Source: UBA7672 sp963738625 | Lineage (GTDB): Bacteria; Pseudomonadota; Alphaproteobacteria; Caulobacterales; Hyphomonadaceae | Assembly: GCA_963738625.1 (NCBI GenBank) | Contig: CAVTXH010000002.1 | Coordinates: 1,113,240-1,177,239 of the forward strand | Length of the DNA stretch: 64,000 nucleotides | Reading direction: 5' to 3' | Shown: one piece after another, positions 46,313 through 53,896 of the stretch | How the letters are laid out: each line of letters starts with the position of its first letter | How positions within the stretch are numbered: the stretch's first letter is position 1 | Notes under the pieces: generated by a model | The model's database searches: none | Told to the model about the DNA's origin: nothing | The model's input: only the letters and a program-made list of their open reading frames with translations | Translations under genes and position numbers: made by a program

Positions 46313-47452
46313 CTAGTTGAAGCCTTCGCCGCCCGCTTCGTCGCGCGGCAGGACCAGCCCGGCCGCGATGCCTGGGCCCATCCCCGGCACCTTGCCCTGG
46401 CTTTCCAGCTCGCGCGCGCCGGCGAGAATGCCGGCCATCGCGTAATTGCCTTCGTGGCAGGCGTATTCGTAGAGCGGCTCTGACGCGTTGAGCGACATCT
46501 CGCCCTTCCATGTCTGGCTGTAGAGCGTCGGATCGTCGACCTCGAACTCGTAAAGGACCTGCTTGTCGTTCCAGCGCGAGAAGCGCTCGGTCAGCTTGCC
46601 CTTGTCAGAAATCATGGCGCGCTGGCTCGGATGCGGGTTGGAGGTTTGAACCACCAGCGTGTCGCCCTCATACCAGCCGACCGAGTCGCCGCCCCATTTC
46701 GGCAGCGGCGAGTGCTTGGCTTCGGCCGCGCTCTTCACGATCGGGATCACGCGCACGTCGTGGATCATCTCCACCTGGATCATCACATGGCTCGGCGTCT
46801 GCACGAACTGCATGGTCGAGTTGTACATACCGTTATTCATCACCGGGCCGTACGAGCCCGAGAAGCCGATGATGCAGCGCTCGGCCTGCGGACGCGTTTC
46901 CGGTCCATCGAAATTGGTGATCGCAAAACCGCCGCCGCGCGCAGCGCCCGCCTTGTACGGAATGCGGCCGGTGGCCGGATCGGTGATCCACGACGAGCGC
47001 AGCTCGCCCTTCACCGTCGCCATCTTCGTGCCGGGATCGATCCAGAACGAATTGTAGCCGCGGTCGTTGTTCTTGTCCTCGAGGATCTTGGTGTTGTTCG
47101 GATCCTTGCCCGCCAGCGCGTTATCTTCCTTGGTCAACACGACCAGGATGTTGCGGTTCACCAGCCTGTCGGCCTGTTGCGGCGTCAGCGCGAGGCTCTT
47201 GGCGTCGCCCGAGCGCTGCAGGCCGGTGAGCGATGTGTTGTTCCAGAAACCCTGCAGGTCCGGCGCCCCCCAGTTGGTCTTCGGCGCCTTGTATCCAGCC
47301 TCGTGCCGCTGTCCGTCATTGGCGTTCGAGACGATCGCAGGCGCGGCTGCGGCCGGCGCTTTCGGCGTAGGGGCCGGCGTCTGCGCGATCGCAACGGCGC
47401 CCAGCAGCGCGGCGCACCCAAGCGCGGTCGCCGCCAGCAATCTGGTCTTCAT
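46313..47452 (-). CDS. secreted protein, PDLQGxW / ACHEGNY family, member 1
   Basis: A 379-residue exported protein (signal MKTRLLAATALGCAALLGAVAIAQ). It shares motifs with two genes at 54494 and 55420: PDLQGFW, AERCIIGFSGSYGPVM, VGWYEGDTLVVQT, a KLTERFSRW segment, DPTLYSQTWKGE and YEYACHEGNYAMAGILAGARE. The motif set suggests a beta-rich fold. Function unknown; such paralogues are often numerous in genomes degrading complex organics, which is only a hint. It lies between capsid and protease genes. Confidence 0.8.
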   Translation of the reverse strand: MKTRLLAATALGCAALLGAVAIAQTPAPTPKAPAAAAPAIVSNANDGQRHEAGYKAPKTNWGAPDLQGFWNNTSLTGLQRSGDAKSLALTPQQADRLVNRNILVVLTKEDNALAGKDPNNTKILEDKNNDRGYNSFWIDPGTKMATVKGELRSSWITDPATGRIPYKAGAARGGGFAITNFDGPETRPQAERCIIGFSGSYGPVMNNGMYNSTMQFVQTPSHVMIQVEMIHDVRVIPIVKSAAEAKHSPLPKWGGDSVGWYEGDTLVVQTSNPHPSQRAMISDKGKLTERFSRWNDKQVLYEFEVDDPTLYSQTWKGEMSLNASEPLYEYACHEGNYAMAGILAGARELESQGKVPGMGPGIAAGLVLPRDEAGGEGFN

Positions 47453-47557
47453 GGCGTAATCTCCTCTGGCCGTCCCTTCTTCCGAAGGACGGTCTCCTGA
47501 CGGTTATCGTACGCCCGCTTTCCCCAGGCGGAAAGGTTGACCCGGCGTCAGCTTTCT

Positions 47558-48034
47558 TCACATTGCGCGGCGCAAACTGCCCACATTCAGGCCCCGGATA
47601 CTGACCGGCGCTCCCGCCGCCGCGAATCTCGCCGCCGGCAGCATCGGCGAAGTGACAAGCGAAATCTCGCGAAGCTCGATTTCCCTCAACTCCCGTCCCC
47701 GCCCGGCTCGCGGCGACCAGTCCCGCGCAATGAAGCCGATCGACAGCCCGTCCATCGCGCCATCCGCAATGAGCTTCAGCGCCGCCTTGCCCGCCGTCGT
47801 CTCGTCCGTCACCAGCCCACGCACGAACAGCCCCCGCCCATCCTCCCGCATCGCCGACCAGCGCCCGGCAGTCCGCCCGCCGGTATGTTGGAACAACATC
47901 CCCACATCCGGTCCGGTCGCGCCGCCCCGGGCCAGCGTCCGCGCAAACGCGCCTGCCCGCACCACATCCCCAGCCAGATCCTCCACCCCGAACACCGAGG
48001 CATAGCCCTCGATCACGATCGAATTCGTCTTCAT
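47558..48034 (-). CDS. GTA gp4-like HK97 prohead protease
   Basis: A 158-residue protease: EGYASVFGVEDLAGDVVRAGAF, GPDVGMLFQHTG (catalytic His region), MDGLSIGF (catalytic Ser region), and LREIELREISLVTSPMLPAA. It would process the capsid delta domain and scaffold during head assembly. Intact; next to a small coiled-coil gene upstream. Confidence 0.92.
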   Translation of the reverse strand: MKTNSIVIEGYASVFGVEDLAGDVVRAGAFARTLARGGATGPDVGMLFQHTGGRTAGRWSAMREDGRGLFVRGLVTDETTAGKAALKLIADGAMDGLSIGFIARDWSPRAGRGRELREIELREISLVTSPMLPAARFAAAGAPVSIRGLNVGSLRRAM

Positions 48035-48119
48035 CCGGTTTCTTTCCGCTTGAATCCGCGCCTGCGGCGTGAGTCGCCCTCTCCTGCCGGGCCAGGGCGA
48101 TCGTTTCGGGTGTGCCGAT

Positions 48120-48350
48120 CTAGTCCGCGGCCGCCTCGAGGTTTTTCTCGATACGTTCCAGCTGCGCTCCGGCCAGCTCCAGGCGCACCTCCACCCGGGC
48201 GAGCCGCTCGGCCATATCGGCCTGCGAGGCGACCCGGGCCTCCACTTCCCGCAGTTTTTCAGCCGCCGCGCCAGTCCACAGCAGCACTCCGGCCAATTCG
48301 ACGACCAGCGCCAAAATCACCGCAACGGTCATCTTCTTTTCCACCGACAT
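48120..48350 (-). CDS. small membrane coiled-coil protein at GTA gp3.5 position
   Basis: The 76-residue protein has one N-terminal span (MTVAVILALVVELAGVLLW) and a coiled coil (LREVEARVASQADMAERLARVEVRLELAGAQLERIEKNLE). In alphaproteobacterial GTA clusters a small protein with a span and a coiled coil lies between portal and protease (RcGTA rcc01685, needed for head formation). Position and architecture agree; sequence identity was not tested. Confidence 0.65.
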   Translation of the reverse strand: MSVEKKMTVAVILALVVELAGVLLWTGAAAEKLREVEARVASQADMAERLARVEVRLELAGAQLERIEKNLEAAAD

Positions 48351-48447
48351 GGTCCACCTTTTGCTGGCGTCCTTAATTGCGTTCTGCTAACGTTGTCCCA
48401 CTCTCGGGGCTGGGCGGGCGCGTAGCGTTCGGGAGCGTACTCCTCCA

Positions 48448-49251
48448 ATGAAGCGGACGAATGTCGTCAGCATGCGCAGCCTTCTGTCGGGCAGCGCGCG
48501 TTATAAGCCGATCGCCACGCATCGCGGCTTCATGTGGAGCCCCGCGGAAGTGGCTCAATTGCTCGTCGACCTCGAGCTCGCCGCCAAAGCTGACGCGCAC
48601 GAGGAGGAGGACGAGGAAAACCTCCCGCACGAGCGCTTCTATCTCGGCGTCATGACCGTGAACCACTTCCGTGGCGGCCAGTACATCGTCATCGACGGCC
48701 AGCAGCGCCTGGTCACGCTCGCCCTGATCCTCGCCTTCGCCCGCGACCGCATCGAAGACGCCGGCGAACGCCAGCGCCTCGACCGCATGCTGGTCCGCCG
48801 CTCGCTCACCAAGTCACCTGAGGCCCGCATCCGTCTTTCGCCCGAAGACCATGCCTGGTTCTCGCACTTCATCCTGCCGCCCGGCGCCACCTGCCGTCTG
48901 CCGGCCAACGCGCCGATCGGCAGCCCGCGCGCGCTCCTGCTCGCCGCCCGCTTCGTGGAGCAGGCTTTCCTGTCGTACAGCCAGGACGACCTGATCACGA
49001 TCGCGGACTACATCCGCCGCCATGCCGCGTTCGTCCGCACGGTCACGGCAGGCGCCAACGCCTTCGTGCCCGAGCATGCGCCTCCGGCCCAACTGCCAGC
49101 GCCGCAGCCCCAGCAGCCTTTCCGCGCCCAACCCGAGTTCACACCGCAGCCGCGCCGTCCGTTCCAGCCGGAATCGATCAGCGCGCAATACGCCCGGCGC
49201 GCAGCGGCGCAGTCGCAGCACGAGCGCATGTTCGGCATCGCCGCCGAGTAG
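48448..49251 (+). CDS. DUF262/GmrSD N-terminal-type protein
   Basis: The 267-residue protein has the DUF262 core RFYLGVMTVNHFRGGQYIVIDGQQRLVTLALILAFARDRI, including the DGQQR motif of the ParB/Srx-like GmrS nucleotide-binding site. GmrSD proteins are type IV restriction enzymes against modified DNA, but the DUF1524 nuclease (GmrD) half is missing. A Pro/Gln-rich tail (PPAQLPAPQPQQPFRAQPEF) follows. It sits between portal and protease, opposite in strand. Its role is open. Confidence 0.75.
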   Translation: MKRTNVVSMRSLLSGSARYKPIATHRGFMWSPAEVAQLLVDLELAAKADAHEEEDEENLPHERFYLGVMTVNHFRGGQYIVIDGQQRLVTLALILAFARDRIEDAGERQRLDRMLVRRSLTKSPEARIRLSPEDHAWFSHFILPPGATCRLPANAPIGSPRALLLAARFVEQAFLSYSQDDLITIADYIRRHAAFVRTVTAGANAFVPEHAPPAQLPAPQPQQPFRAQPEFTPQPRRPFQPESISAQYARRAAAQSQHERMFGIAAE

Positions 49252-49329
49252 CTGACTTGAGGCCTCGCGGCCCAAGATCAGCCTCATGCCTTGCGTGGGG
49301 GACACCGACCTTGAAAGAGGAGTGACCGC

Positions 49330-49518
49330 ATGACCACCCGTCTTCGCACCTCCACGCACCCGTGGACCGCCGCGCAGGAGCAGGAGCTGCGCCGCCTCGC
49401 GCGCACCAACACGCCCCCGGCCGACATCGCCGCCCGCCTCTCCCGCACGCCCGAGCAGGTCTTCGAACGCGCGCATGAACTGGGTTTGACGCTGAAGCGG
49501 GCACAGCCCGGACCATAA
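49330..49518 (+). CDS. small SANT/Myb-like helix-turn-helix protein
   Basis: A 62-residue basic protein (HPWTAAQEQELRRLARTNTPPADIAARLSRTPEQVFERAHELGLTL) with a trihelical SANT/GcrA-like fold pattern that would bind DNA. AAGAGGAG is 6 nt before the ATG. It may be co-transcribed with the DUF262 gene 78 nt upstream. Confidence 0.75.
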   Translation: MTTRLRTSTHPWTAAQEQELRRLARTNTPPADIAARLSRTPEQVFERAHELGLTLKRAQPGP

Positions 49519-49559
49519 GACACACCTGAAAGCACGCGGGCGGGCTCACCGCCAGCGCC

Positions 49560-50665
49560 TCACACCCCCGCCATCCTTCTCTTCTCCTCGACCGTAAGAA
49601 AACTCGCCGCGTCGATGCGCGCCCACTGCGCCGCGCGTTCCTCCTGGAACGCCGGCACGCCTTCGAGATCGGCCGCCAGTTCGCCGCCGACCCGATCCCC
49701 CAGCCATCCCGAGATCGCCCGCGCCGCGCGGTTCACCAGCGGCAACACAGTCAGCCGCCAGAACGCCGAATTCGCCTCGCGATAATTCGCGTACGTCGCA
49801 TCGCCCGGAATCCCCAGCAGCATCGGCGGCACGCCGAACGCCAGCGCGATCTCGCGCGCCGCCTGGTTGCGCGTCTCGATGAAATCCATGTCCGCCGGCG
49901 ACAGACTCATCGGCCGCCACTCCAGCTCCCCTGCAGCAGCATCGGCCGCCCCGCATTCGCAGCGCCCGCATAGCCGCGCTCCAGGTCCTCGCGGATGTCC
50001 ACCCGCTGCTCCGGCGTCAGCTCCTCGCCGCCGGAATAGATCAGCGCGCCCGAAGGCCGCGCCGCATTGTCGATCAACGACTTGGTCCACGCCGCGCCCG
50101 CATTGTGAATGTCCACCGCCCGGGCCGCCGCCTCCAGCGGCGCATGCCCCTGATAGTCGTCCGCCGGATGGAACAGCCGAAGGTGCAGCACCGGCAGGAA
50201 CCCGTCCGCCTCGCGCGCGAGCCTGCGCGCCTCCGCGCCCACGCGATGCTCCCACGCCACCGGCCAGCCGCGCGGACCTTTCAGCGCCCGCATCCGGTCA
50301 GGCCGCAGCACGAACAGCTCGCGCACCTCGCCATCGATCGACACCGCCTCGAGAAAGCTGTCCCCGGTCACCACCAGGTGTCCGTAGAACGTCTCCATCA
50401 GGTCCGGCCCCGCCTGCTCGCCATTCGGCCGCGCCATCAGCCGCGCCAGCTCGCCAGCAGCCTCGCCAGCTCTTGAAGAGGATTGGCGAAAGCCGACGCT
50501 GCCCGCCGCCTCCGAGATCATGCGCACACAGCGATAGGCCACCGCATTGCGCTCGAACCCTTCGCGCGCCAGCTGCCCCATGCTCGACCACTGCGCCGCG
50601 CGCAGGTCCGATATCGCGGTCAGCGGCGCCGCCGATTTCGCCTCGCGCTTCCTGAACAGTCTCAT
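49560..50665 (-). pseudogene. GTA gp3-like portal protein, frameshifted
   Basis: From ATG 50665 (GGAGAG upstream) the first frame covers FERNAVAYRCVRMISEAAGSVGFR, FYGHLVVTGDSFLEAV, VLHLRLFHPADDYQGHAPLEAAARAVDIHNAGAAW, NAARPSGALIY, and GRPMLLQG, then stops at 49907. The next frame continues ELEWRPMSLSPADMDFIETRNQAAREIALAFGVPPMLLGIPGDATYANYREANSAFW to 49560. One missing G in a G4 run (49928-49931) joins them into a ~368-residue HK97-type portal. Either the gene is broken or the run is miscalled. Confidence 0.88.
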
Positions 50666-50711
50666 TGATCTCTCCTGCGCCGCGTGCGCGCCGAGAGGCG
50701 AGAAGGAAATG

Positions 50712-50812
50712 AGAAATAGGGAGTAGGGGATAGGGAGTAGGAGAGCGGCGGCGCCACGGCCACATCGCTACTCTCCATTCCCCACTCCCTATTCCCTACT
50801 CCCTATTCCCCT
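50712..50812. repeat. GGGAGTAGGG-type inverted repeat
   Basis: The left arm ATAGGGAGTAGGGGATAGGG (50717-50736) faces the right arm with CCCTATTCCCTACTCCCTAT (about 50787-50806), a ~100-nt imperfect palindrome made of GGGAGTAGGG/GGGAATAGGG units. It lies upstream of the portal gene. Confidence 0.75.
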
Positions 50813-51248
50813 CGCGCCCTAAGAGTGCACACCGGCTTCTGCGAATTGAAAGGTCGACAAGCACGCGGGCAAGGCCCTCGGGCTCTTGCGTCCAGATTGC
50901 TGACTGTGTGGTCCCGCGCCCTGCGCCCTCACACTTGTCGACCTTGGAGCATTATGCGCCCGTCCCGAGTCCCGCCGCGAAACTACCTTGAACTTTTTTC
51001 GTGGCGCGGCCGGCGAACTCCGCAAATCCTTGCGCCACAAGGATTCTCGCCCTGAAAAAAGTTCGGCGAACGCCCCGCAGGTGTGGGCCCGGTATCAACT
51101 TTATCCTACAGATCCGCCCCTCCCGGCATGGTTTCCACGGCTTTACCGGGATCGTTTCGATTCACGCGCGCACTGCAATCGCGTTTTCATGCCCTCGCAG
51201 CACACTGTGCGTGAGGCCGCAATTCCCCTTTGCGGCCGGGAGTACGTC
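50813..51248. other. intergenic region with one stem-loop
   Basis: No supported gene. GGCCGCAA / TTGCGGCC (51215-51237) is an 8-bp stem just before the ribosome site of the next small gene. Confidence 0.45.
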
Positions 51249-51485
51249 ATGCCGATCGAAGCAGTATCCTCTGTGCGCGCGGCCGCCTCTGACCACCGTG
51301 AGGCCAATCGCCAATACGCGCACGCGATCGCGGTCGAGAACGCCGCGTGGCGCCGCGACCAGCGAGTCGAGGAAGCACGCGCCTCTGCGGCGGCGCGCCC
51401 CACGCCCGCAGAACGCGCTGCTGAAAACCCGGGGCCGCCGCGACGCGGCCCGTCCTCGGCGCTTCTGCTCGACGTCCTGGCTTAG
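51249..51485 (+). CDS. small hypothetical protein
   Basis: ATG 51249 has GGGAG 6 nt upstream. The 78-residue product (MPIEAVSSVRAAASDHREANRQYAHAIAVENAAWRRDQRVEE...) is mostly helical with a Pro/Arg-rich tail. Third codon positions are GC-rich, as in real genes. No family recognised. Its end overlaps a regulator remnant on the other strand by 4 nt. Confidence 0.5.
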   Translation: MPIEAVSSVRAAASDHREANRQYAHAIAVENAAWRRDQRVEEARASAAARPTPAERAAENPGPPRRGPSSALLLDVLA

Positions 51486-51553
51486 TGTCGGGTGCAGAAC
51501 ACTTCCGCCGCCATCGCCACCGGACAGAACTGATTGTAGCTACTTTGCGTCAT
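51482..51553 (-). pseudogene. HxlR-type regulator, N-terminal remnant
   Basis: A 23-codon frame with a strong GGAGG site 7 nt before its ATG encodes MTQSSYNQFCPVAMAAEVFCTRH, then stops. QFCPVAMAAEVLCTRW is the characteristic start of HxlR-family winged-helix regulators, where a DNA-binding domain of ~100 residues should follow. The rest is gone, so this looks like a deletion scar. Confidence 0.55.
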
Positions 51554-51731
51554 GGGATTCCTCCCAACCGGGCTCTCCTGTCGTGCGCCCATACTAGGCC
51601 CTCCAGCACCCGCCTCCTAGTTCGGAAGCTGTACTGCTCAGCTTCAGTCCCTGAACTGGCCGCCACACCCCGCGACCTGGGATGCTGGCGTCGGGCTGGT
51701 TGCTCCGCACGGACAAGACAGGAAAGCTGCA

Positions 51732-52079
51732 ATGAAACACGTTCTGACAGCCGCAATCGCCGTTGTCGCCCTGGGCGCTCTGCCGATGTCGCCGGCAGCC
51801 GACGCCGAACCGCCCGTTCGGGAGGTTTCGGTCGAGGTAGGCTATGCCGACCTCAATCTCTCGTCGGCCGCGGGCGCCCGCACAATGCTCAGCCAACTCA
51901 ACCTCGCCACCAGGAAAATCTGCGGCGAACGACCCCATCCGAGCCAGATTTCGGCCGGCGTCCGTCACACGGCATGCACCCGCTCGGTGATGTCGCGCGC
52001 GGTCGAAACGCTCGGCCATCCGACCGTGACAGCGGCCTATATCGGCCGCATGCGCGGCGGGGAGACCGCCTCCCGCTGA
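51732..52079 (+). CDS. UrcA-family secreted protein
   Basis: A 115-residue protein with a signal peptide (MKHVLTAAIAVVALGALPMSPAADA) and the UrcA pattern: VEVGYADLNLSSAAGARTMLSQLNLATRKICG, then a second Cys in ACTRSVMSRAVETL. The two cysteines may form a disulfide in the periplasm. UrcA proteins occur in many copies in sphingomonads and caulobacters; function unknown. Confidence 0.85.
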   Translation: MKHVLTAAIAVVALGALPMSPAADAEPPVREVSVEVGYADLNLSSAAGARTMLSQLNLATRKICGERPHPSQISAGVRHTACTRSVMSRAVETLGHPTVTAAYIGRMRGGETASR

Positions 52080-52157
52080 AGGGGTGGCGATGTCCGCCCG
52101 CGCGCACTGCTCCCCCAGCCGCGCAGGCGGACAGGTTTGATGACGCGGTAGAGAGCA

Positions 52158-52219
52158 GGGAATGGCGGGTGGCGCTTAACTGCGTCCTCACGCGCACTAC
52201 GCCGCCCCCCGCCATTCCC
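52158..52219. repeat. intergenic hairpin (12-bp arms)
   Basis: GGGAATGGCGGG (52158-52169) and CCCGCCATTCCC (52208-52219) are perfect arms around a 38-nt loop, after the UrcA gene. Confidence 0.6.
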
Positions 52220-52231
52220 GCTCGTCTCCAC

Positions 52232-52280
52232 AATCCTTGACCGCGCCCAATCCTTAACCGCGCCCAATCCCTAACCGCGC
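52232..52280 (+). repeat. 17-bp tandem repeat, three units
   Basis: AATCCTTGACCGCGCCC, AATCCTTAACCGCGCCC and a partial AATCCCTAACCGCGC follow each other. With the hairpin before it, it occupies the gap between UrcA and the next small gene; no gene is seen there. Confidence 0.75.
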
Positions 52281-52385
52281 ATTGACCATCGCGCCGCAAA
52301 TGCGCCGCGCGCCCGCACAGGTCTTTCACCGCCCCATGTCATCCTGCCGACGTCGCCGGAAAAGCGACAGCAGAGAGAGGCTGCC

Positions 52386-52577
52386 ATGAACATCGACGGT
52401 CCCAGCCTGCGCGACCTGCAAGCCCGCGGCATCTACGCGCTCCGCGAGCATCTCGCCCGCGCCTTCCCCGCGCAGCCCGCAGCCGCGCCGGAAAAAACCC
52501 ACAACGCCGCCGACCTCATCGAATGCGGCGAACGCCTCGCCAGCTGCCGCACCCTCCAACGCGACGTGGCGGCGTAG
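52386..52577 (+). CDS. small hypothetical protein
   Basis: ATG 52386 follows AGAGAGG. The 63-residue product (MNIDGPSLRDLQARGIYALREHLARAFPAQP...ADLIECGERLASCRTL) is helical and has two cysteines. No family recognised. It lies just before the higBA promoter. Confidence 0.45.
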   Translation: MNIDGPSLRDLQARGIYALREHLARAFPAQPAAAPEKTHNAADLIECGERLASCRTLQRDVAA

Positions 52578-52596
52578 CTGTGTAGCGGCGTAGCGC

Positions 52597-52625
52597 TTGA
52601 CTCTCGTACGGTGACACCGTACATA
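52597..52625 (+). promoter_or_regulatory. higBA promoter with palindromic operator
   Basis: TTGACT (52597-52602), 17-bp spacer, TACATA (52620-52625). Inside, GTACGGTG-A-CACCGTAC (52606-52622) is a perfect 8+1+8 palindrome overlapping the -10, a natural site for HigA autorepression. Confidence 0.75.
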
Positions 52626-52631
52626 CGCGAC

Positions 52632-52916
52632 ATGGACTTCGTGTCGTTCAAACACAAGGGCCTGCAGAACCTGTTCGAAAGCGGAGACGCCAAGGGCGTC
52701 AAGGCCGATCAGGTCCGTCGACTCACCAACATATTCACGGCGCTGGCGGCGGCGGCGGATCTGGAGAGCCTCGAAGGCCCTCCGGGATGGCGCATACATG
52801 AATTGAAAGGCGATCGCTCCGGAACTTGGTCGATTTCCGTAACTGGCAACTGGCGCCTGACCTTCAGACTCGAAGACGGAGCGCTCGTTGATGTGGACTT
52901 GGAGGACTATCACTGA
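52632..52916 (+). CDS. higB: HigB-type toxin (RelE/ParE superfamily)
   Basis: ATG 52632 gives 94 residues of HigB pattern: VSFKHKGLQNLFESGDAKGVKADQVRRLTNIFTALAAAADLESLEGPPGWRIHELKGDRSGTWSISVTGNWRLTFRLEDGALVDVDLEDYH. HigB toxins cleave mRNA on the ribosome; key basic and aromatic residues (HELKGDR, NWRLTF) are kept. I prefer this ATG over GTG 52611, which lies inside the promoter. No ribosome site fits, so the mRNA may be leaderless. TGATG overlap with higA. Confidence 0.9.
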   Translation: MDFVSFKHKGLQNLFESGDAKGVKADQVRRLTNIFTALAAAADLESLEGPPGWRIHELKGDRSGTWSISVTGNWRLTFRLEDGALVDVDLEDYH

Positions 52917-53224
52917 TGGCGAAACAAAAGATCAAACTTGGAATGAAGCCCGCCCACCCGGGCGCGTTCATTCAGGACGAGATCCTGGCCGAGCTGGGTC
53001 TGGGCGTGGCGGAAGCCGCTGGCCATCTGGGCGTGCGCCGGGCGACCTTGTCCGATCTTCTGAATGAAAAAGCCTCCTTGTCGCCGGAGATGGCGATGCG
53101 TGTCGAGCTGGCCTTCGGCGTGAAGGCGGAGCTGCTGTTGCGGATTCAGGCGCTTTGGGATGCTTGGGATATCCGCCGCCAAGCCGGTGAACTGAACGTT
53201 CGGCGATACAATCCAGCCGCGTAG
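52916..53224 (+). CDS. higA: HigA-type antitoxin
   Basis: A 102-residue HTH-Xre protein (KPAHPGAFIQDEILAELGLGVAEAAGHLGVRRATLSDLLNEKASLSPEMAMRVELAFGVKAELLLRIQALWDAWDIRR). HigA neutralises HigB and represses its own promoter. It starts inside the higB stop. This toxin-first order is typical for the family. Confidence 0.93.
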   Translation: MAKQKIKLGMKPAHPGAFIQDEILAELGLGVAEAAGHLGVRRATLSDLLNEKASLSPEMAMRVELAFGVKAELLLRIQALWDAWDIRRQAGELNVRRYNPAA

Positions 53225-53289
53225 GCCAGCATCGCTGCGCTTCCGCTCCAAACCACGTTATCCTCGCCTCGCGCCAAAGCGAGTCGCTG

Positions 53290-53802
53290 ATGACCGGCCC
53301 CGCCACAGTCCGCTTCACGCCCGTCCAGAAAGTCCGCGGACTTCTGCTCGCCTCCGTCGTCGCCTGGCTGTTGTCGCTCGCCGCCATGTACGGCTCGTCC
53401 CAGGCCTTTGAGATCGCCGAAAAAGGGATGGCCGGCGGCGAACCGCGCCTTGTCCCGCTCGACAGCGCCATCGGCTGGACGCTGACGGGCGCCCTCAATC
53501 TTGGCCTGCCCGCCGCCCTCGTCATTGTGCTCGCCTTCGGCTTCCCTGGGATGAGTCACGCCGAGCGGACCGGCGCCACGAGCTTGCGCGACGCCGCCGT
53601 CTTCGGCGTCATCGTCGGCGCGATCGTCGGCGTCGTCGTTGCGATCTTCGTCGCGACGACAAATCGTTACGACGCCGCGCCGCTCGAATGGGCGAAACTC
53701 GGCGTCGACGTCCTCCTGACGATGGTCACCGGCCTCGTCACCGGCCTCAGCGCCCGCCTCGCCGCCGGCCGCCCGAAAGCGCCGCCCGCTAAAATACCTT
53801 AG
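53290..53802 (+). CDS. hypothetical four-span membrane protein
   Basis: A 170-residue protein with four hydrophobic stretches (GLLLASVVAWLLSLAAMYG, GALNLGLPAALVIVLAFGF, AAVFGVIVGAIVGVVVAIFV, LGVDVLLTMVTGLVTGLSARL). No family recognised. Its stop codon (TAG) is provided by the inverted repeat that starts at 53798. Confidence 0.65.
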   Translation: MTGPATVRFTPVQKVRGLLLASVVAWLLSLAAMYGSSQAFEIAEKGMAGGEPRLVPLDSAIGWTLTGALNLGLPAALVIVLAFGFPGMSHAERTGATSLRDAAVFGVIVGAIVGVVVAIFVATTNRYDAAPLEWAKLGVDVLLTMVTGLVTGLSARLAAGRPKAPPAKIP

Positions 53803-53882
53803 TGAACTTGGTGTCCTCCTTCGTGTCTTGGTGTTGAAGACTTCAACACAAAGGCACGAAGAAAAGTACGAAGTTCACTAAG
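53798..53882. repeat. CTTGGTGT-type inverted repeat, copy 2
   Basis: CTTAGTGAACTTGGTGTCCT ... CTTGGTGTTGAAG faces CTTCAACACAAAGGCACGAAG ... AAGTTCACTAAG, with arms of about 40 nt that pair almost completely. It fills the gap between convergent genes. Confidence 0.9.
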
Positions 53883-53896
53883 CTGGATGGCCGGAT

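Noticed and set aside
50988..51485. Longer 165-codon version of the small gene at 51249
   Set aside because: The N-terminal extension crosses a stem-loop and non-coding-like sequence; the ribosome site supports 51249.
52232..52280. CRISPR array
   Set aside because: The 17-bp units are directly abutting with no spacers.
52611..52631. GTG start for higB
   Set aside because: It would place the first codons inside the -35/-10 spacer and operator; ATG 52632 starts at the family N-terminus.
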